From assembly GCA_032622095.1 (NCBI GenBank), contig CP136063.1:115032723-115096722 (forward strand): 64,000 nucleotides of DNA, in the 5' to 3' direction. Below the pieces are notes generated by a model, which was given only the letters and a program-made list of their open reading frames with translations, did no database searches and had not been told where the DNA came from. Below are positions 44,440-56,690 of the stretch, piece after piece. The stretch's first letter is position 1. Each line of letters opens with the position of its first letter. Source of the stretch: Siphonodentalium dalli. Lineage: Eukaryota; Mollusca; Scaphopoda; Gadilida; Siphonodentaliidae. The position numbers and the translations under genes were made by a program.

Positions 44440-47257
44440 AAGGGAATAATTTAATGTATTACAGTCAATGGAGCCATTAGGAATGTGGAAAGTTGAATAT
44501 CTAATACATGTTTATAGACATGAAGAGAAAAGTAAAATCCAAGATGGCTGCTGACGGCCTTGTTTTCGGCCGAATGACCCCAAAATGAGTCGTTCCCATC
44601 TACATGTCATCGTTAACATCCATGACAAATTTTATGACGATCAGACTAAAGGTATGACATGTAGCCCGTGCTAAAGAATTTAGCCATACAAAGAGTAAAA
44701 TCCAAGATGGCTGCTGCTGGCTCCATGTACGACCTGTAGCCCATGCTAAAGGATTTAGTCATACAATGAGTAAAATCCAAGATGGCTGCTGGTGGCCATG
44801 TTTTTCATCCGAATGACCTCAAAATGACTCGTTCCCATCTACATGTCATTATTAACATTCATGACAAATTTCATGATGATCAGACTAAAGGTACAACCTG
44901 TAGCCCGTGCTAAAGGATTTAGTCATACAAAGAGTAAAATCCAAGATGGCTGCTGGCGACCAGGTTTTTTGGCCGAATGACCCCAAAATTACTCGTTCCC
45001 ATCTACATGTCATTGATAACATCCATGACACATTTTATGATGATCAGACTAAAGGTACGACCTGCAGCCCGTGCTAAAGAATTTAGTCATACAAAGAGTA
45101 AAATCCAAGATGGCTGCTGGCGGCCATGTTTTTTGACCGAATGACCCCAAAATTACTCGTTCCCATCTACATATCAATATTATCATCCATGACAAATTTC
45201 ATGATGATCAGAAAAACAGTACGACCTGTGGCCCGTGCTAATGGATTAAATTTTTAAATCCAATATGGCCGCTGCGGCCATGTTTTTTGTCGGAATGACC
45301 CCAAAATGACTCGTTCCCATCTACATTCCAATTTCAACAACCATGACAAATTTTATGATGATCAGACTAAAGGTACGACCTGTAGCCTGTGCTAAAGGAT
45401 TTAGTCATACAAAGAGTAAAATCCAAGATGGCTGCTGGCGGCCATGTTTTTTGGCCGAATGACCCCAAAATGACTAGTTCCCGTCTACATGTCATTGTTA
45501 ACATCCATGACACATTTTATGATGATCAGACAAAAGGTACGACCTGCAGCCCGTGCTAAAGAATTTAGACATACAAAGAGTAAAATCCAAGATGGCTGCT
45601 GGCGGCCATGTTTTTTGGCCGAATGACCCCAAAATTACTCGTTCCCATCTACATGTCATTATTAACATTCATGACACATTTCATGATGATCAGACTAAAG
45701 GTACGACCTGTAGCCTGTGCTAAAGGATTTAGTCATACAAAGAGTAAAATCGAAGATGGCTGCTGGCGGCCATGTTTATTGGCCGAATGACCCCAAAATT
45801 ACTCGTTCCCATCTACATGTCAATATTATCATCCATGACAAATTTCATGATGATCACAAGAACAGTACGACCTGTGGCCCGTGCTAATGGATTAAATTTT
45901 TAAACCCAATATGGCCGCTGGCAGCCATGTTTTTTGTCCGAATGACCCCAAAATGACTCGTTCCCATCTACATTCCAATTTCAACAACCATGACAAATTT
46001 TATGATGATCAGACTAAAGGTACGACCTGTAGCCCGTGCTAAAGGATTTAGTCATACAAAGAGTAAAATCCAAGATGGCTGCTGGCGGCCATGTTTTTTG
46101 GCCGAATGACCCCAAAATGACTCGTTCCCATCTACATGTCATTATTAACATTCATGACAAATTTTATGATGATCAGACTAAAAGTAGGACCTGTAGCCCG
46201 TGCTAAAGGATTTAGTCATACAAAGAGTAAAATCCAAGATGGCTGCTGGCGACCATGTTTTTTAGCCGAATGACCCCCAAATTACTCGTTCCCATCTACA
46301 TGTCATTGTTAATATCCATGACAAATTTTATGATGATCAGACTAAAGGTACGACCTGCAGCCCGTGCTAAAGAATTTAGTCATACAAAGAGTAAAATCGA
46401 AGATGGCTGCTGGCGGCCATGTTTATTGGCCGAATGACCCCAAAATTACTCGTTCCCATCTACATGTCAATATTATCATCCATGACAAATTTCATGGTGA
46501 TCAGACGAACAGTACGACCTGTGGCCCGTGCTAATGGATTAAATTTTGAAATCCAAGATGGCTGCAGGCGGCCATGTTTTTTGTCCGAATGACCCCAAAA
46601 TGACTCGTTCCCATCTACATTCCAATTTCAACAGCCATGACAAATTTTATAATGATCAGATTAAAGGTACGACCTGTAGCCCGTGCTAAAGGATTTAGTC
46701 ATACAAAGAGTAAAATACAAGATGGCTGCTGGTGGCCATGTTTTTTGGCCGAATGACCCCAAAATGAGTCGTTCCCATCTACATGTCATTATTAACATTC
46801 TTGACAAAATTTATGATGATCAGACTAAAAGTACGACCTGTAGCCCGTGCTAAAGAATTTAGTCATACAAAGAGTAAAATCTAAGATGGCTGCTGGCGGC
46901 CATGTTTTTGGGCCGAATGACCCCAAAATTACTCGTTCCCATCTACATGTCAATATTAACATCCATGACAAATTTCATGAAGATCAGACAAACAGTACGG
47001 CCTGTAGCCCGTGCTAATGGATTGAATTTTGAAATCCAATATGGCCACTGGCGGCCATGTTTTTTTTCCGAATGACCCCAAAATTAATTATTCTGGTCTA
47101 AATGTTGATGTCAACAGCTATGACAAATTTCATAATGATCCAACGAAAGGTACGACCTGTAGCCTGCATTGTTGACGCCTTACGTACACACGTACACACG
47201 GACGACGACGACAAAGCCATGGCAATAGCTCAAACTTTACTTTAAAGTTGAGCTAAA
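44440..47257 (+). mobile_element. Pearl/HINE-like element with long core-unit array
   Basis: The left part begins near 'gtagctcaacttggaaaggg'. The right end is 'ccatggcaatagctcaaact' and then 'actttaaagttgagctaaaa' (hairpin plus CTAA). Between them lie about 16 core units. Just before the end is an ACG/GAC-rich stretch ('cggacgacgacgacaaag'). No ORF1/Rep/Hel was seen. The element lies within the GNB5 intron between exons 48760 and 43887. Confidence 0.6.
44540..47160 (+). repeat. ~164-bp tandem array with higher-order period
   Basis: 'aagatggctgc' or a variant occurs at about 44541, 44704, 44779, 44943, 45107, 45264, 45426, 45589, 45753, 45910, 46072, 46236, 46400, 46555, 46720, 46883 and 47039. 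Most spacings are 162-164 bp. A distinct variant ('ctaatggattaaatttt', ~157 bp) precedes the units at 45264, 45910, 46555 and 47039, giving a ~646-bp higher-order repeat of four units, twice, then three units. Confidence 0.92.
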
Positions 47258-48759
47258 AACCAATTCAGCAGTACTATTACTATGTGTACTGGGCAGGGAC
47301 ATGGTTAGAGGGTCCCCATTTGGGGTGTCCACCTTGAAATTTCCAATTGCACCCCCTTCCGTTGATCCTGACCAAACTCCCAGGTTTGTAGAATTCCATT
47401 TTACACCCACCCCATGGGTTAGAACTTTTCAACTGGTACCTCAAGCTTTCCAATTGTTGTAAAATTCCAACCTGACATCCCCCTAAGGTTAGAAAACTTC
47501 CAACTGATGGCCGTTTCAAGTGTTCTATGAACGATACAAACAACATAGTAATTATAATGACTTGAGTCATAAACTCATATTCATTGTAATTAACATGTTT
47601 GCATCGTTCATAAAGCACATAAGTCCATTTTTCACTAAACCATGGCTCAAATTCATTCATTTGTTGCATATATTCTGTTGAGTATAAAAGGAGATGGTCC
47701 CATAAATGGCTAGATTTAGTGTACAGAACCCCTTTAAAAGATGTCTGGGAGAAATATCGCGAAAAGACAGACAGACAGATGCTATTCTTTTCTATATATA
47801 GATCTATATTTCCACAAAAATTGAAAATTTATGAATAGTTGACAGAAAGATGATCATGTGAGGTTTTATTAATTTGCAGATTCTCGAAATTTAACCACAA
47901 CATTGTAAATCGTTCAGAAATTAGTGAATATGAAAATTGTTCACTAAATGTTTATCTTTAAAAATGTTCGGACACTGTTGTTTATAATTGCCCTTCATAA
48001 CTCTCTACACGTTTCATTTTATGCCCCTAAAGCTCACTTGACATTTGGGATTCTAAATGTAAACTATACAATTCATTTTTTTTTTTTGAGAAAATTATAT
48101 TTTAGGGGATGGGGTTAAGTTTACGCCCAAGGAATATTTTTACAGAAATATTGTTGGCATTCCATCATTTGAGTAATTTTGCAAGGTCTTTTGGGCCATT
48201 TTTAGTCATGTTGTGAGTCAATAGCCTATGTGGTTCACTAGTTATAGCCAATTAGGAGACACATTATTTAAAAATCCAAGTAATTTTTCACAATTACACA
48301 ATATTTATCGTATTTTTTTTAAAACTAGCTTATAAATTGGCCCAGTGTTTATCTCAGATCGTTTTATGAGGGTTTCTAATTAATATAAAGGATATCATGT
48401 TTGGTTTATAACCGCAGCATTTTTCTATGAATTTTTTCATTTTAGGGGTAAGAGTTCTCTTCCCTGAAAAATCTTTTTTGGACACTTTATGAAGCAAAAT
48501 CGGATGTGTCATATTAGGACATTTTATTTGATATAAATAAACCCTTGTTGTTGTTGGAGGGGAGGGGTACAACCAACTCAAAAACTAGAGGTTGGCCCAG
48601 ACTACAGGACTCCTACTGGCTAGCTATGGTGTTATGTGAGGCGATGTGAGATTAATATTGTGCAAGGCACTAGCAGAGCCTTGTCCAAAAGATGCTTACC
48701 TCCACAGACTTAAAGCAGTTTAAGCAATGGCACTAGCTAAATATTCTATAAGTACCTAC
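47258..48759 (-). other. GNB5 intron, no feature seen
   Basis: Open frames at 47280-47669 and 48354-48581 have no motif or splice support. Confidence 0.45.
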
Positions 48760-48856
48760 CACTTAGTGAGAAGTCAACAGCATGGCACCCAAATATGATG
48801 CTTTCTTTTTTATAGCAGTTTACTTCTCTGTCTGCTCGTAAATCAAACAATCGACA
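48760..48856 (-). CDS. GNB5: GNB5 exon, penultimate WD40 region
   Basis: On the - strand the acceptor 'acatttgcag' is followed by TGT CGA, and the donor GTAGGT follows the single base G. The exon is 97 nt (phase 0 in, phase 1 out), and the G joins GT at 44053 to form Gly. The peptide is [18 protein letters not shown], then [15 protein letters not shown], matching the DLRADRE..-[13 protein letters not shown] region of G-beta-5. The next upstream exon (normally encoding a segment ending DDAT) was not found up to 64000, so that intron is longer than 15 kb or the exon is too diverged to see. The DIRS/hAT complex would lie in it. Confidence 0.92.
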
Positions 48857-48944
48857 CTGCAAATGTTAGAGCATATAAGTCAACATGTCCAAAGTATTAG
48901 AACATTAAAAAAGATCAAACACAAATTACGGGAGCTGTAAATGG

Positions 48945-50175
48945 TAGGGGTGGGAAGATACGCTAGTGCCACGATACGATACGTATCTCGATACACCGTT
49001 CGCGATACGAGTGCGTATCTAGATACATATATACATACTACATAGATACACTCCAGACATTGTTTCAGAATTTAATCAAATCAAACATGACAACTCAAAC
49101 ACAAGCTTATTAGGGCAAATAGCATTACTGTGCCTACTTGCAACTGAAACAACTTTCAAACAAGTCAATAGTTATTATGAGTCTGATCTACTCTAAACAG
49201 TAAATACAAGATCGACTATTTATTGGTAAGTTAATGGTAACGCAGGTTCTTTCTCAAAAAAATTAAAGTGTCAACATTTTCTGAGTTCAGCATTGAGCGC
49301 CGAGCATTTATAATATCGCCAGCAGTCGAAAACACTCTTTATCCCATTTACTAGGGTAGCTAACAAACCGAAGTGCTGCCAAACTTTAGACTTGTATTTG
49401 TCTGCGGGTTTGGGTTTTATAATGAATTTTTCCTGCGATTGCTGAGGAATCTCAACTGCTGGCTCCGTAGACGCCATTACATTTACAAAGCTTATTTAAA
49501 AAAAACGGATGTTGAAACTCAAGAGTTCAAGGACGATGACCACAAAATCGGGTAATCAAGACTTGCACAAAGAAAGTCCGTAAGTGATCATGCTTGAAAT
49601 CACTTGTTAATAAATCACAAAACGCGGAGCTGCCAATGTAAGAGGAGTAACTCTAAATACAATGTTCTAGATTCAGACCACTGGACTCGTAACTATACGA
49701 ATTGAGTTCGAGTGACACGCGATTACGCGGTCAAAATGAAGGGTACCGCGGAAAGTACCGGTATATTTAGAAGGCAGTTGTGCGTCAGCTGCGAGCGCAC
49801 GTGACATGTGCTTCCGAAAACGAAACGGGAAGTTATATATCAATTGTGCCATGTGGCGTAAATATGCACCGGCTCTAATCAAACACGCGATGCACGTGCA
49901 GCACGGACACATTATAGTACGTTTCATCACTTTCGCGCGAAGCTATATATGCACATGCGAAGTCTTGTTTTAACTTTGTTTTAGGACTGAAACTCTCGAT
50001 ATATCTTAATAGCCGATCAAGTGACTATGCTTTTCGAAGTTTTCGTACAGTAAACATTTATTATGAATTATACGTGTATCGCAATACGACGATATTTAAG
50101 GATTTGTATCGGTGCATGCATCGTATGTTACCGTATCGCGATACACCGGTGCATCGGTGTATCTTCCCACCCCTA
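48945..50175. mobile_element. hAT element, 1.23 kb, TAGGGGTGGGAAGATAC ends
   Basis: TIR TAGGGGTGGGAAGATAC and its exact complement at the right end, flanked by the 8-bp duplication GTAAATGG (48937-48944 and 50176-50183). The subterminal regions are rich in 'cgatac' and 'gtatcg'. It is too short for an intact transposase. One frame resembles a BED-finger start (49271-49477). It lies in a GNB5 upstream intron. Confidence 0.93.
49271..49477 (-). pseudogene. hAT transposase N-terminal (BED-like) remnant
   Basis: ATG at 49477 opens 68 codons with KSKVWQHFGL, which resembles the S-x-VW-x-HF start of BED zinc fingers in hAT transposases. The expected CxxC/H-x3-5-H part is not readable. The frame then stops, consistent with an internal deletion derivative. 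Similarity is by eye only. Confidence 0.4.
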
Positions 50176-50183
50176 GTAAATGG

Positions 50184-51238
50184 TGTGTAAATCATGGGAT
50201 CTTAACCCTTTAGAGTTCAGACATTTCATAATAAAATCATAATAAAACGAAAACTGCGTTGTCGCGGTGCTATTTTTCAAGTCGACTAAATCAATGTACT
50301 CCGCAATTGTGATCTGTGTACAGTCATCTAATATAGTTTTATTCTACAGATTTTTATTTACAAACTTTATTTTTATCTCTAATAAAATATTTATTTGACT
50401 TGTTTCTGTTTTTGAGCTATTAATGAATTAAAAAGACCAGTATCATGATTTGACCAGCAAAGCGAATACAGTTCCGAGTCAACTCCAAGACACCTGCACT
50501 GTTGCAGTGTTGGTGTTACTTCTAGATATGTTCTCAAATAAAACTGTGATTTGATTTGATTTAATTTTTCCCCCTCATTCATCACAAGATCATATGAATA
50601 GTATTTTATTTTAATACACTGAGTGAGCAATTTTGACAATTCAATAAAGTTTTGACAACATTTTCGATTTTCTCTTCACGCATTGTCGAATAATGAGTTA
50701 CACGTCCCAACGTCACGCCAATTCAGCCCAATATTGTGGGCACAGGGATTGCCTAGATTAGTACCCAAATAAATGATGTTGTTAAAGCGCATTGACAAAT
50801 ACATAATCTTGAGTATATTCTCCACACTATAATCGAAAAATACAAAGGAATGGACACATGCTTCAATCCAAATGGTTTATTTAAAAAACAATCCCGCCAA
50901 GAAACGCCCACTGATAACGTGCGCACAAAATATGTACCCGTAAACACGCGTTGTTGGCAATTGGGGCGCACAATGGGGACTGTCATTTATCATGGCTATA
51001 ACTATTACCCATTCGGTAATACATAAATGACATTCATTGCAAATTCAAACAGAATATATCTTAGATTTAGTATTAGTATCAATTGACCATTTATCGAATG
51101 TTGTCATTGAACTTATTGATCAGCTGATGACGTTGAAAAAATCTAGGAACCTTGTCGACGTCATATCAGCAATGTTAAAATACTGTAGCAAAAATGTATG
51201 TGTATTGTCCGTTTTGTTCTCTCATTTGATTAATTATT
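50184..51238. other. No clear feature
   Basis: Between the hAT and the DIRS complex. Short open frames (50391-50639 and 50753-50986 on -, 51037-51240 on +) have no recognisable motif. Confidence 0.4.
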
Positions 51239-51239
51239 G

Positions 51240-51277
51240 ACAAAATCGGGTAATCAAGACTTGCACAAAGAAAGTCC
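51240..51277 (+). repeat. 38-bp exact copy of hAT-internal sequence
   Basis: The 38 bases beginning 'acaaaatcgggtaatcaaga' are identical to 49542-49579 inside the hAT element. This suggests a second hAT fragment abutting the DIRS left tip. Confidence 0.7.
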
Positions 51278-51288
51278 ACTGCGAAATA

Positions 51289-51477
51289 TATAATTTTTTA
51301 AATTAAAATTACTTTTTCCTTAAGGGAAGCCCGAAACTGAACTATATGGATTACGTCTCCGGCCTTGTGTCAATCAGGAGGGTTAAAATTTTATTGCTGT
51401 GCCAACCCCACTCACACCCGTGTTCAGATTAGTCGCGCATGAATACACCCGCATTCTATCTATTTTCTAGTCAGTTT
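51289..51477 (-). repeat. Outer DIRS left terminal repeat
   Basis: Begins with 'aaaattactttttccttaag' and 'gaagcccgaaactgaactat'. Its inner portion 'attagtcgcgcatgaataca' is complementary to 56721-56740. The continuous sequence 'cacccgtgttcagatt' at 51411-51426 is the uninterrupted version of the site where the inner DIRS sits in the right repeat. Confidence 0.8.
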
Positions 51478-51552
51478 TTTATTTCCGACTTAATCATGAG
51501 ATTTGCGAGTCGCTGGGTTTGGAATGGCACCACCATGGGAGGGATCTATGAG

Positions 51553-51645
51553 AGTTCAGTTTCGGGCTTCCCTTAAGGAAAAAGTAATTTTAATTTTTAA
51601 AATTATATTTTCCCGCCAAGGAAAGCCCTCAACTGAACTATATGG
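51553..51645 (-). repeat. Outer DIRS internal complementary region
   Basis: 51553-51607 ('gttcagtttcgggcttccct' onward) is complementary to the left tip (51289-51341). 51607-51645 ('gccaaggaaagccctcaact' region) is complementary to the right tip near 63870-63908. Juxtaposition of both tip complements is the DIRS-1 hallmark used in circle formation. The following 'gcccaggaggaggcacgagc' parallels 58494-58514 of the inner element. Confidence 0.8.
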
Positions 51646-52489
51646 ATTAGAATGCAAGCCCAGGAGGAGGCACGAGCAATAAAGTTAATTAATATCCAAA
51701 TTCGATGGGAATGTACTCTTCCGAAACAGGTTTCATGTAAATGTGATTTAGTCATGAATCAAATATGATTATGTTAAGTGAAAGAGCTCCCAATTGGGAT
51801 CCCGACATTGCTCAAATGTGTACCGCCCCCCCCCCCCCTTGTTTTTGGAAGAAACATCCCAGGTAGTGCCATATAATTCATGCTAGCGAGACAACCGAGC
51901 AAGTATAACTTTTGAAGAGACTTCTTTTCCTTCACTTCTTCCATCGCTTCATCCTATTCTCTTTGTCATCTTCTTCGCTCTCTCGACAGTTCACATGCAG
52001 CCATTGTGTATGCCATAAGATATCAGAATACTTATGATACACCAGGGAGCAAATTAACTGGAATCGCATCGCGATTTCCTACTGAAATGTGGATACCGGT
52101 AATAGCGAGGAATTTGTTATATGATGTTATAAAAATGCTATCTAATCATGTCAATGTGAGATTATTTGCTAATCAAAATTTCGAAAGTAATTTGCTCCCT
52201 GTGATACACAAACCAGATATAAAAATGATATGCTGCAGATATCATAGCGAGGTATGTTTCATTATATCATGCCACAAATCCTTACTCCAGCCTCATATAA
52301 TGTAGAGAGCAGGGAACGCCATCATGATCCAAGGTATCATTGCATACCAGTATATATATGGGATTAGAGAACACCACTGAGGACTTGATGAACAAGCATA
52401 GAAGCATCAGTGATCTATGATGGCGCACATGACAAGTTTCGGGTACATTTCAAAATGATCAAATTTAGCAGAATGATCAAAGTTGCAAA

Positions 52490-53835
52490 ATGACCGGTGA
52501 AGGAGTGGCCTGGAGGTATCACGAAGGTATTACGATTCCAGGGGATTGATTGGACCCCATCTTGTGGAGATGTGGGCCACTGCACCGTGGGGAAGAGTCA
52601 GAAGGCTGGTTGGCTGGTGCAGCTCTTGGAGGCACGCAACAACAAGTCTTCCCCACCCAGAACATTCAGCCTTTCTTTACTTTATCGCAAATTGTTGAAT
52701 TAAATGAAGCAATATAAGATATCAACCTGTATCCTCATCCTGTACAAAATCACTTACCAGCAGAACGTCAGAATCCTCGTCCGACAGTGTGCCTGGTGAC
52801 CCACTGTCGACCCGCGATTCTTGCTCATCGTCGTCAAACCAGCCGACGCCACGTGATGCAGAGAAGCATGTCAGGATCGAAGCCAGCCAACAGAATTGGC
52901 TGCATCAAGTTGGGATACCAGACTGTGGAAGAGGCCTACTCTGAAATGGTTCGACGCAAGACAAATGCTCATGCATTTGGGATAAGGAGCTATGTCCTGT
53001 CCAAGGTCACCCCCTCAAATTCTGGGGCATTAGCAATGGCCCATGTAGAATAAGCTGCGCCCCAAGGCCAGAGGGAATAAGTTCTGATGAGCCATTTGAT
53101 CAGAGGAAGCCCCTTCCATGGAATCCCCCAAATGCAGGTGGTCCTGACCAAACTGGAATAAATGTCGATGACATACCACTATGATCACATGACGGCGGAG
53201 GAGCAGGCCCGGATGTATCCCGAAGGTTTTACGATTCCAGGGGATCGACTGGACCCCATCTTGTAATGATGTGGGCCACTGCACCATGGGGAAGAGTCAG
53301 AAGGCCATTTGGCTGGTGCGCTATGTCTATGAGAGCAAGAGCGTCACGTGACAACGAGTCTTCCCCACCCAGAACAGCTGCCAAAGGCTACTCCCAGGTG
53401 CCCAATAATCGTGATGGCCTAAAAACAGATCTTCGTGGCAGGAATCCAGGCCGAAATCAAAATACTGATGGAAATTTCACTCTATGTGGAATAATAGTGT
53501 ATCGATGTGAATATTCTCGAAATTTAATAATCGTATTGACACTACCATTAGGCACCTGAGAGAAAGGTGCCGGAGCAATCGCCCGTGAAGATTGGTTTCC
53601 CGAATCAACCACTTGCAGCACTCGCCTACCATTGGTTCACACTGCCGTAGCAGGACCGGGGGGGCCAGAACTGGTCCTGCCCGAGGTAAAGACTGGTACG
53701 GTTGCTCAAAGTAGGTAATCATTGACTAATATGCCCTCACCCAACTATAACAAGTAATACACCCGTGAATGAGCAACCCGCACGGTGTGTGGCCATCAAA
53801 TTTGAATCACGTTCGACTGCAAGACATGCTGTTAG
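52490..53835 (-). pseudogene. DIRS Gag-like remnant, rearranged
   Basis: Segments match the inner element's Gag region in order: 52780-52960 corresponds to about 62575-62745, 53026-53200 to 62845-63015, 53204-53390 to 63015-63175, and 53640-53835 to 63250-63455. The last includes the N-terminal Cys-rich codons. A direct duplication places 52507-52673 as a second copy of 53204-53388 ('gattccaggggat' and 'gagtcagaaggc' in both). Frames are broken throughout. Confidence 0.7.
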
Positions 53836-55484
53836 TTATAACAAAGCAAGGTTAATATACATAATACAATACCTGTACTACTAGGTTATTGAGTAGAAAG
53901 TAAGGTTAATATAAAATCACGTTATACCCCTGTCTTTTCTCGTATATGAGGACGATGAGATCCGAATGCACATGGGCAAGAACTAGGCGGTTTCCGTTAG
54001 GAAAGTGCGTTGACCGCGGACGTGACGATACAAATGCCTTCATTTTCGTTATGATTGTATCGAATCGTTTTGCCAGATAATCATTGGATATGTGACAATA
54101 GACGAAGAGCCATGTCTTTGGAAATATATTGGCAGTAGATGTGCGCAATATAAACGCTGCGCATGTAATCTCGCTTTAGACATGTAACAATACAAATGCA
54201 GTTCTATCTGATATTCTGCGCAATATAAATGTGTTGCATGTAACTGCGCGTCATACATGAGTGAAAGCTATTTGGCAGATTATCGTTTCGATATATGTGG
54301 AAATAGAAGTTAATGAGCCAAGTGATGGGCTCTATTGGAAAGACTATTGGCAGTGAATCTGGAGCACGTGACAATATTTATTCTTTCTATTTCGCTGTTT
54401 GCTGTTATTATTCACTGATGAAACCGCAAAGTATGTCAGTATTGGGATGAAAACTGTTCACCATATGTAAGCATAGTCAGTTCTGACAGCATACATGAGG
54501 CCCTGATACCATATGATTGTCATGTACAATGTATGGAACTATTACGGCGTGCATTACATATTGCAAGCTCGCCAATGCCGAGGCAAATTAGGTCCTACGG
54601 TAAGATGGCAATGAGGCACTTAAACCATAATATGTCAATGGGACTGAAAAATTGTATCGACAAACACTAATGTCGGAGGATAAGAGGTCAGATGTTTCAA
54701 GTTGATGACATCTTCTGATCACAGTCGTTACATGACAAAGATTGACAATTCTAATTGCCAACCCATGTGCGGCGTAAATCTTAAATCATCTGGCGGGTGA
54801 TAAGAAGGAGAAATATTGATCTAATTAAAATTCAGTGAGATGCTGGCAAGCCAATAAATCGTTGCAACACCCTGACCATGCCCTTATGAACAAGGTGTTC
54901 CATATTCAAGACAAAGTTTCCCGTATTTGCAAAGATCCCATTGGAGATGGTTACTCTCCACAAGTAGGCCAGTGGTCTCGCTTCAAGGCGAACATCCAAG
55001 ATGGCTCCAAGATTTTCTTACCATGAGTAGAATCACCATTGTTTAAGTAAAGTGAGCTAAGTGTAGCTGGAGTGTCAGGTTACAATGTTTTCACTTCATT
55101 GCAGTCGGTGATCGATATTTCGTAGTAACCCAAACTGTACATACATGGATGTAAAGAATGCAACACGATATTTAGATCGTCAGACAACACATCAATTTGA
55201 AATGTGGTTACAATAAATTGCAAGTTTGTAATATCAACAATAAATATTGAGTCGATAAACTCGCAACACAGAAAGATACAACCTTTAGAATAGAAACACA
55301 ACCTGTCGACGCCAAGGAGGAATAACGAGAGGCCGATCACGATCGGCAGATGTTAACCCATCCCTTGGCGATAAAAATTTAATATGATCGGATAAATGAG
55401 AGTTTTGGTGTTGAATTATAGAGTATACTGTTATGTACTATTATAGACAAATGTACATAACACAAATTATTGGAATTTATTGGT
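53836..55484. other. No clear gene, composite DIRS interior
   Basis: Apart from the ITR-like scrap near 53928-53966, nothing was recognised. Open frames on both strands lack motifs. Confidence 0.4.
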
Positions 55485-55564
55485 CACTGGCATTTATATA
55501 AGAGAATGCACTGGTACAGGATCTGTAATGCTAAACCGCCACAGCCAGCAAGCCCATGGGTTAA
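55485..55564. mobile_element. TTAA MITE right-end fragment
   Basis: 'atataagagaatgcactggt' and 'catgggttaa', with TTAA at 55561-55564. Same terminus as 15163-15226. Confidence 0.65.
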
Positions 55565-56269
55565 ATGTGTAGGTGTGACCTGGACATGGAATACTTGGGT
55601 TAAGAGAGTCCAATTTAAGTTTACAATAATAATGTGTCCTAGTATACAGATAAACAACCTCACCACTGACCCATTAATATCAATTATATAGCAGAGCTGT
55701 CAAAATATCACAGGAATTGTTTATGTTGAACACTGACCTCTCTATTAAACCAATAACAATTATAATGATATCAGACCATCTGAAGATATAACTCTGCAGC
55801 AGAGATGTCTACTGTTAATATCATGTGATGTTTATTGTTGAATCTTTATTTTAAATTAGATACCATAGCCTTCTTTATCAGATTATTTGCACATTGGCAT
55901 AAGAGACATCAGAAAATAATATAGCCTTATCAATAGCTAAGTAGTCCAAAGGCAATTGGTGAATTGGATTTAATGTTGCTCCAAACAGATTTACCAGTAC
56001 ATATCACAAGATTTTGGACCGATTTAATCAAATTTGGTGTGGTGATTCGGGGTACCCTTGGCAGAGTTATAATGGTGTTAGTTTTTCAATTTTTTTTAAC
56101 TTAAAAACTTTTTAATTATTTAAAAAAATTAAAGGGACACATTGGAAATCTTTTTATCAACTTTTATCATAATCATCAATATCTAAATGAAAACAAATGA
56201 CAATGTCAATGACATTTTTTTTATTATTATTATTATAAAAGTTAAAAGTAAAAAAAAATTTAAATCGAT

Positions 56270-56690
56270 TTTTTTTTCTCAATTTTTTTCTTCGAAAAAG
56301 GGTCATAACTCCTTTAAAATTAATCGGATCAAACCCATATTCGAACTCGATCTGTATTTTGGGCTGTGAAACTCACATACCAAATTTGGTTCCAATCAGA
56401 TAAAAAATGTTTGAGTTATGGCAGAATGCGTGAATTCTAAGTTGAAAAAGGGCCATAACTCTGTAACAAAATCTCGGATCAAACCCAAATTCGAACTCGA
56501 TCTGTATTTTGGGCTGAGAAACCCATATACAAAATTTGGTTTCGATCGGATAAAAAATGTTTGAGTTATCGCATTACTCGTAAAGTGTCTACGGACAGAC
56601 AGACGGACAGACAGACGGACAGACAGACGGACCAGTGACGAGTGGTCAATCCGGGCAACGACACTATGTTTACCATACTATGGTATGGGT
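56270..56690 (+). repeat. 'gtcataactcc' dispersed repeat with 12-bp microsatellite
   Basis: Two ~170-bp direct copies ('tcggatcaaaccca', 'ttcgaactcgatctgtattt') at about 56321 and 56476, then (CAGACGGACAGA)n at about 56595-56630 and an inverted 'accatactatggtat' tip. Similar to 31.1-31.6 kb. Confidence 0.7.

Noticed and set aside
47280-47669. 129-codon - strand frame in a GNB5 intron
   Set aside because: Composition is irregular, with no motif and no splice sites linking it to the GNB5 exons.
52006-52305. 99-codon + strand frame in the outer DIRS
   Set aside because: Opposite to the element's gene direction and without a recognisable motif.
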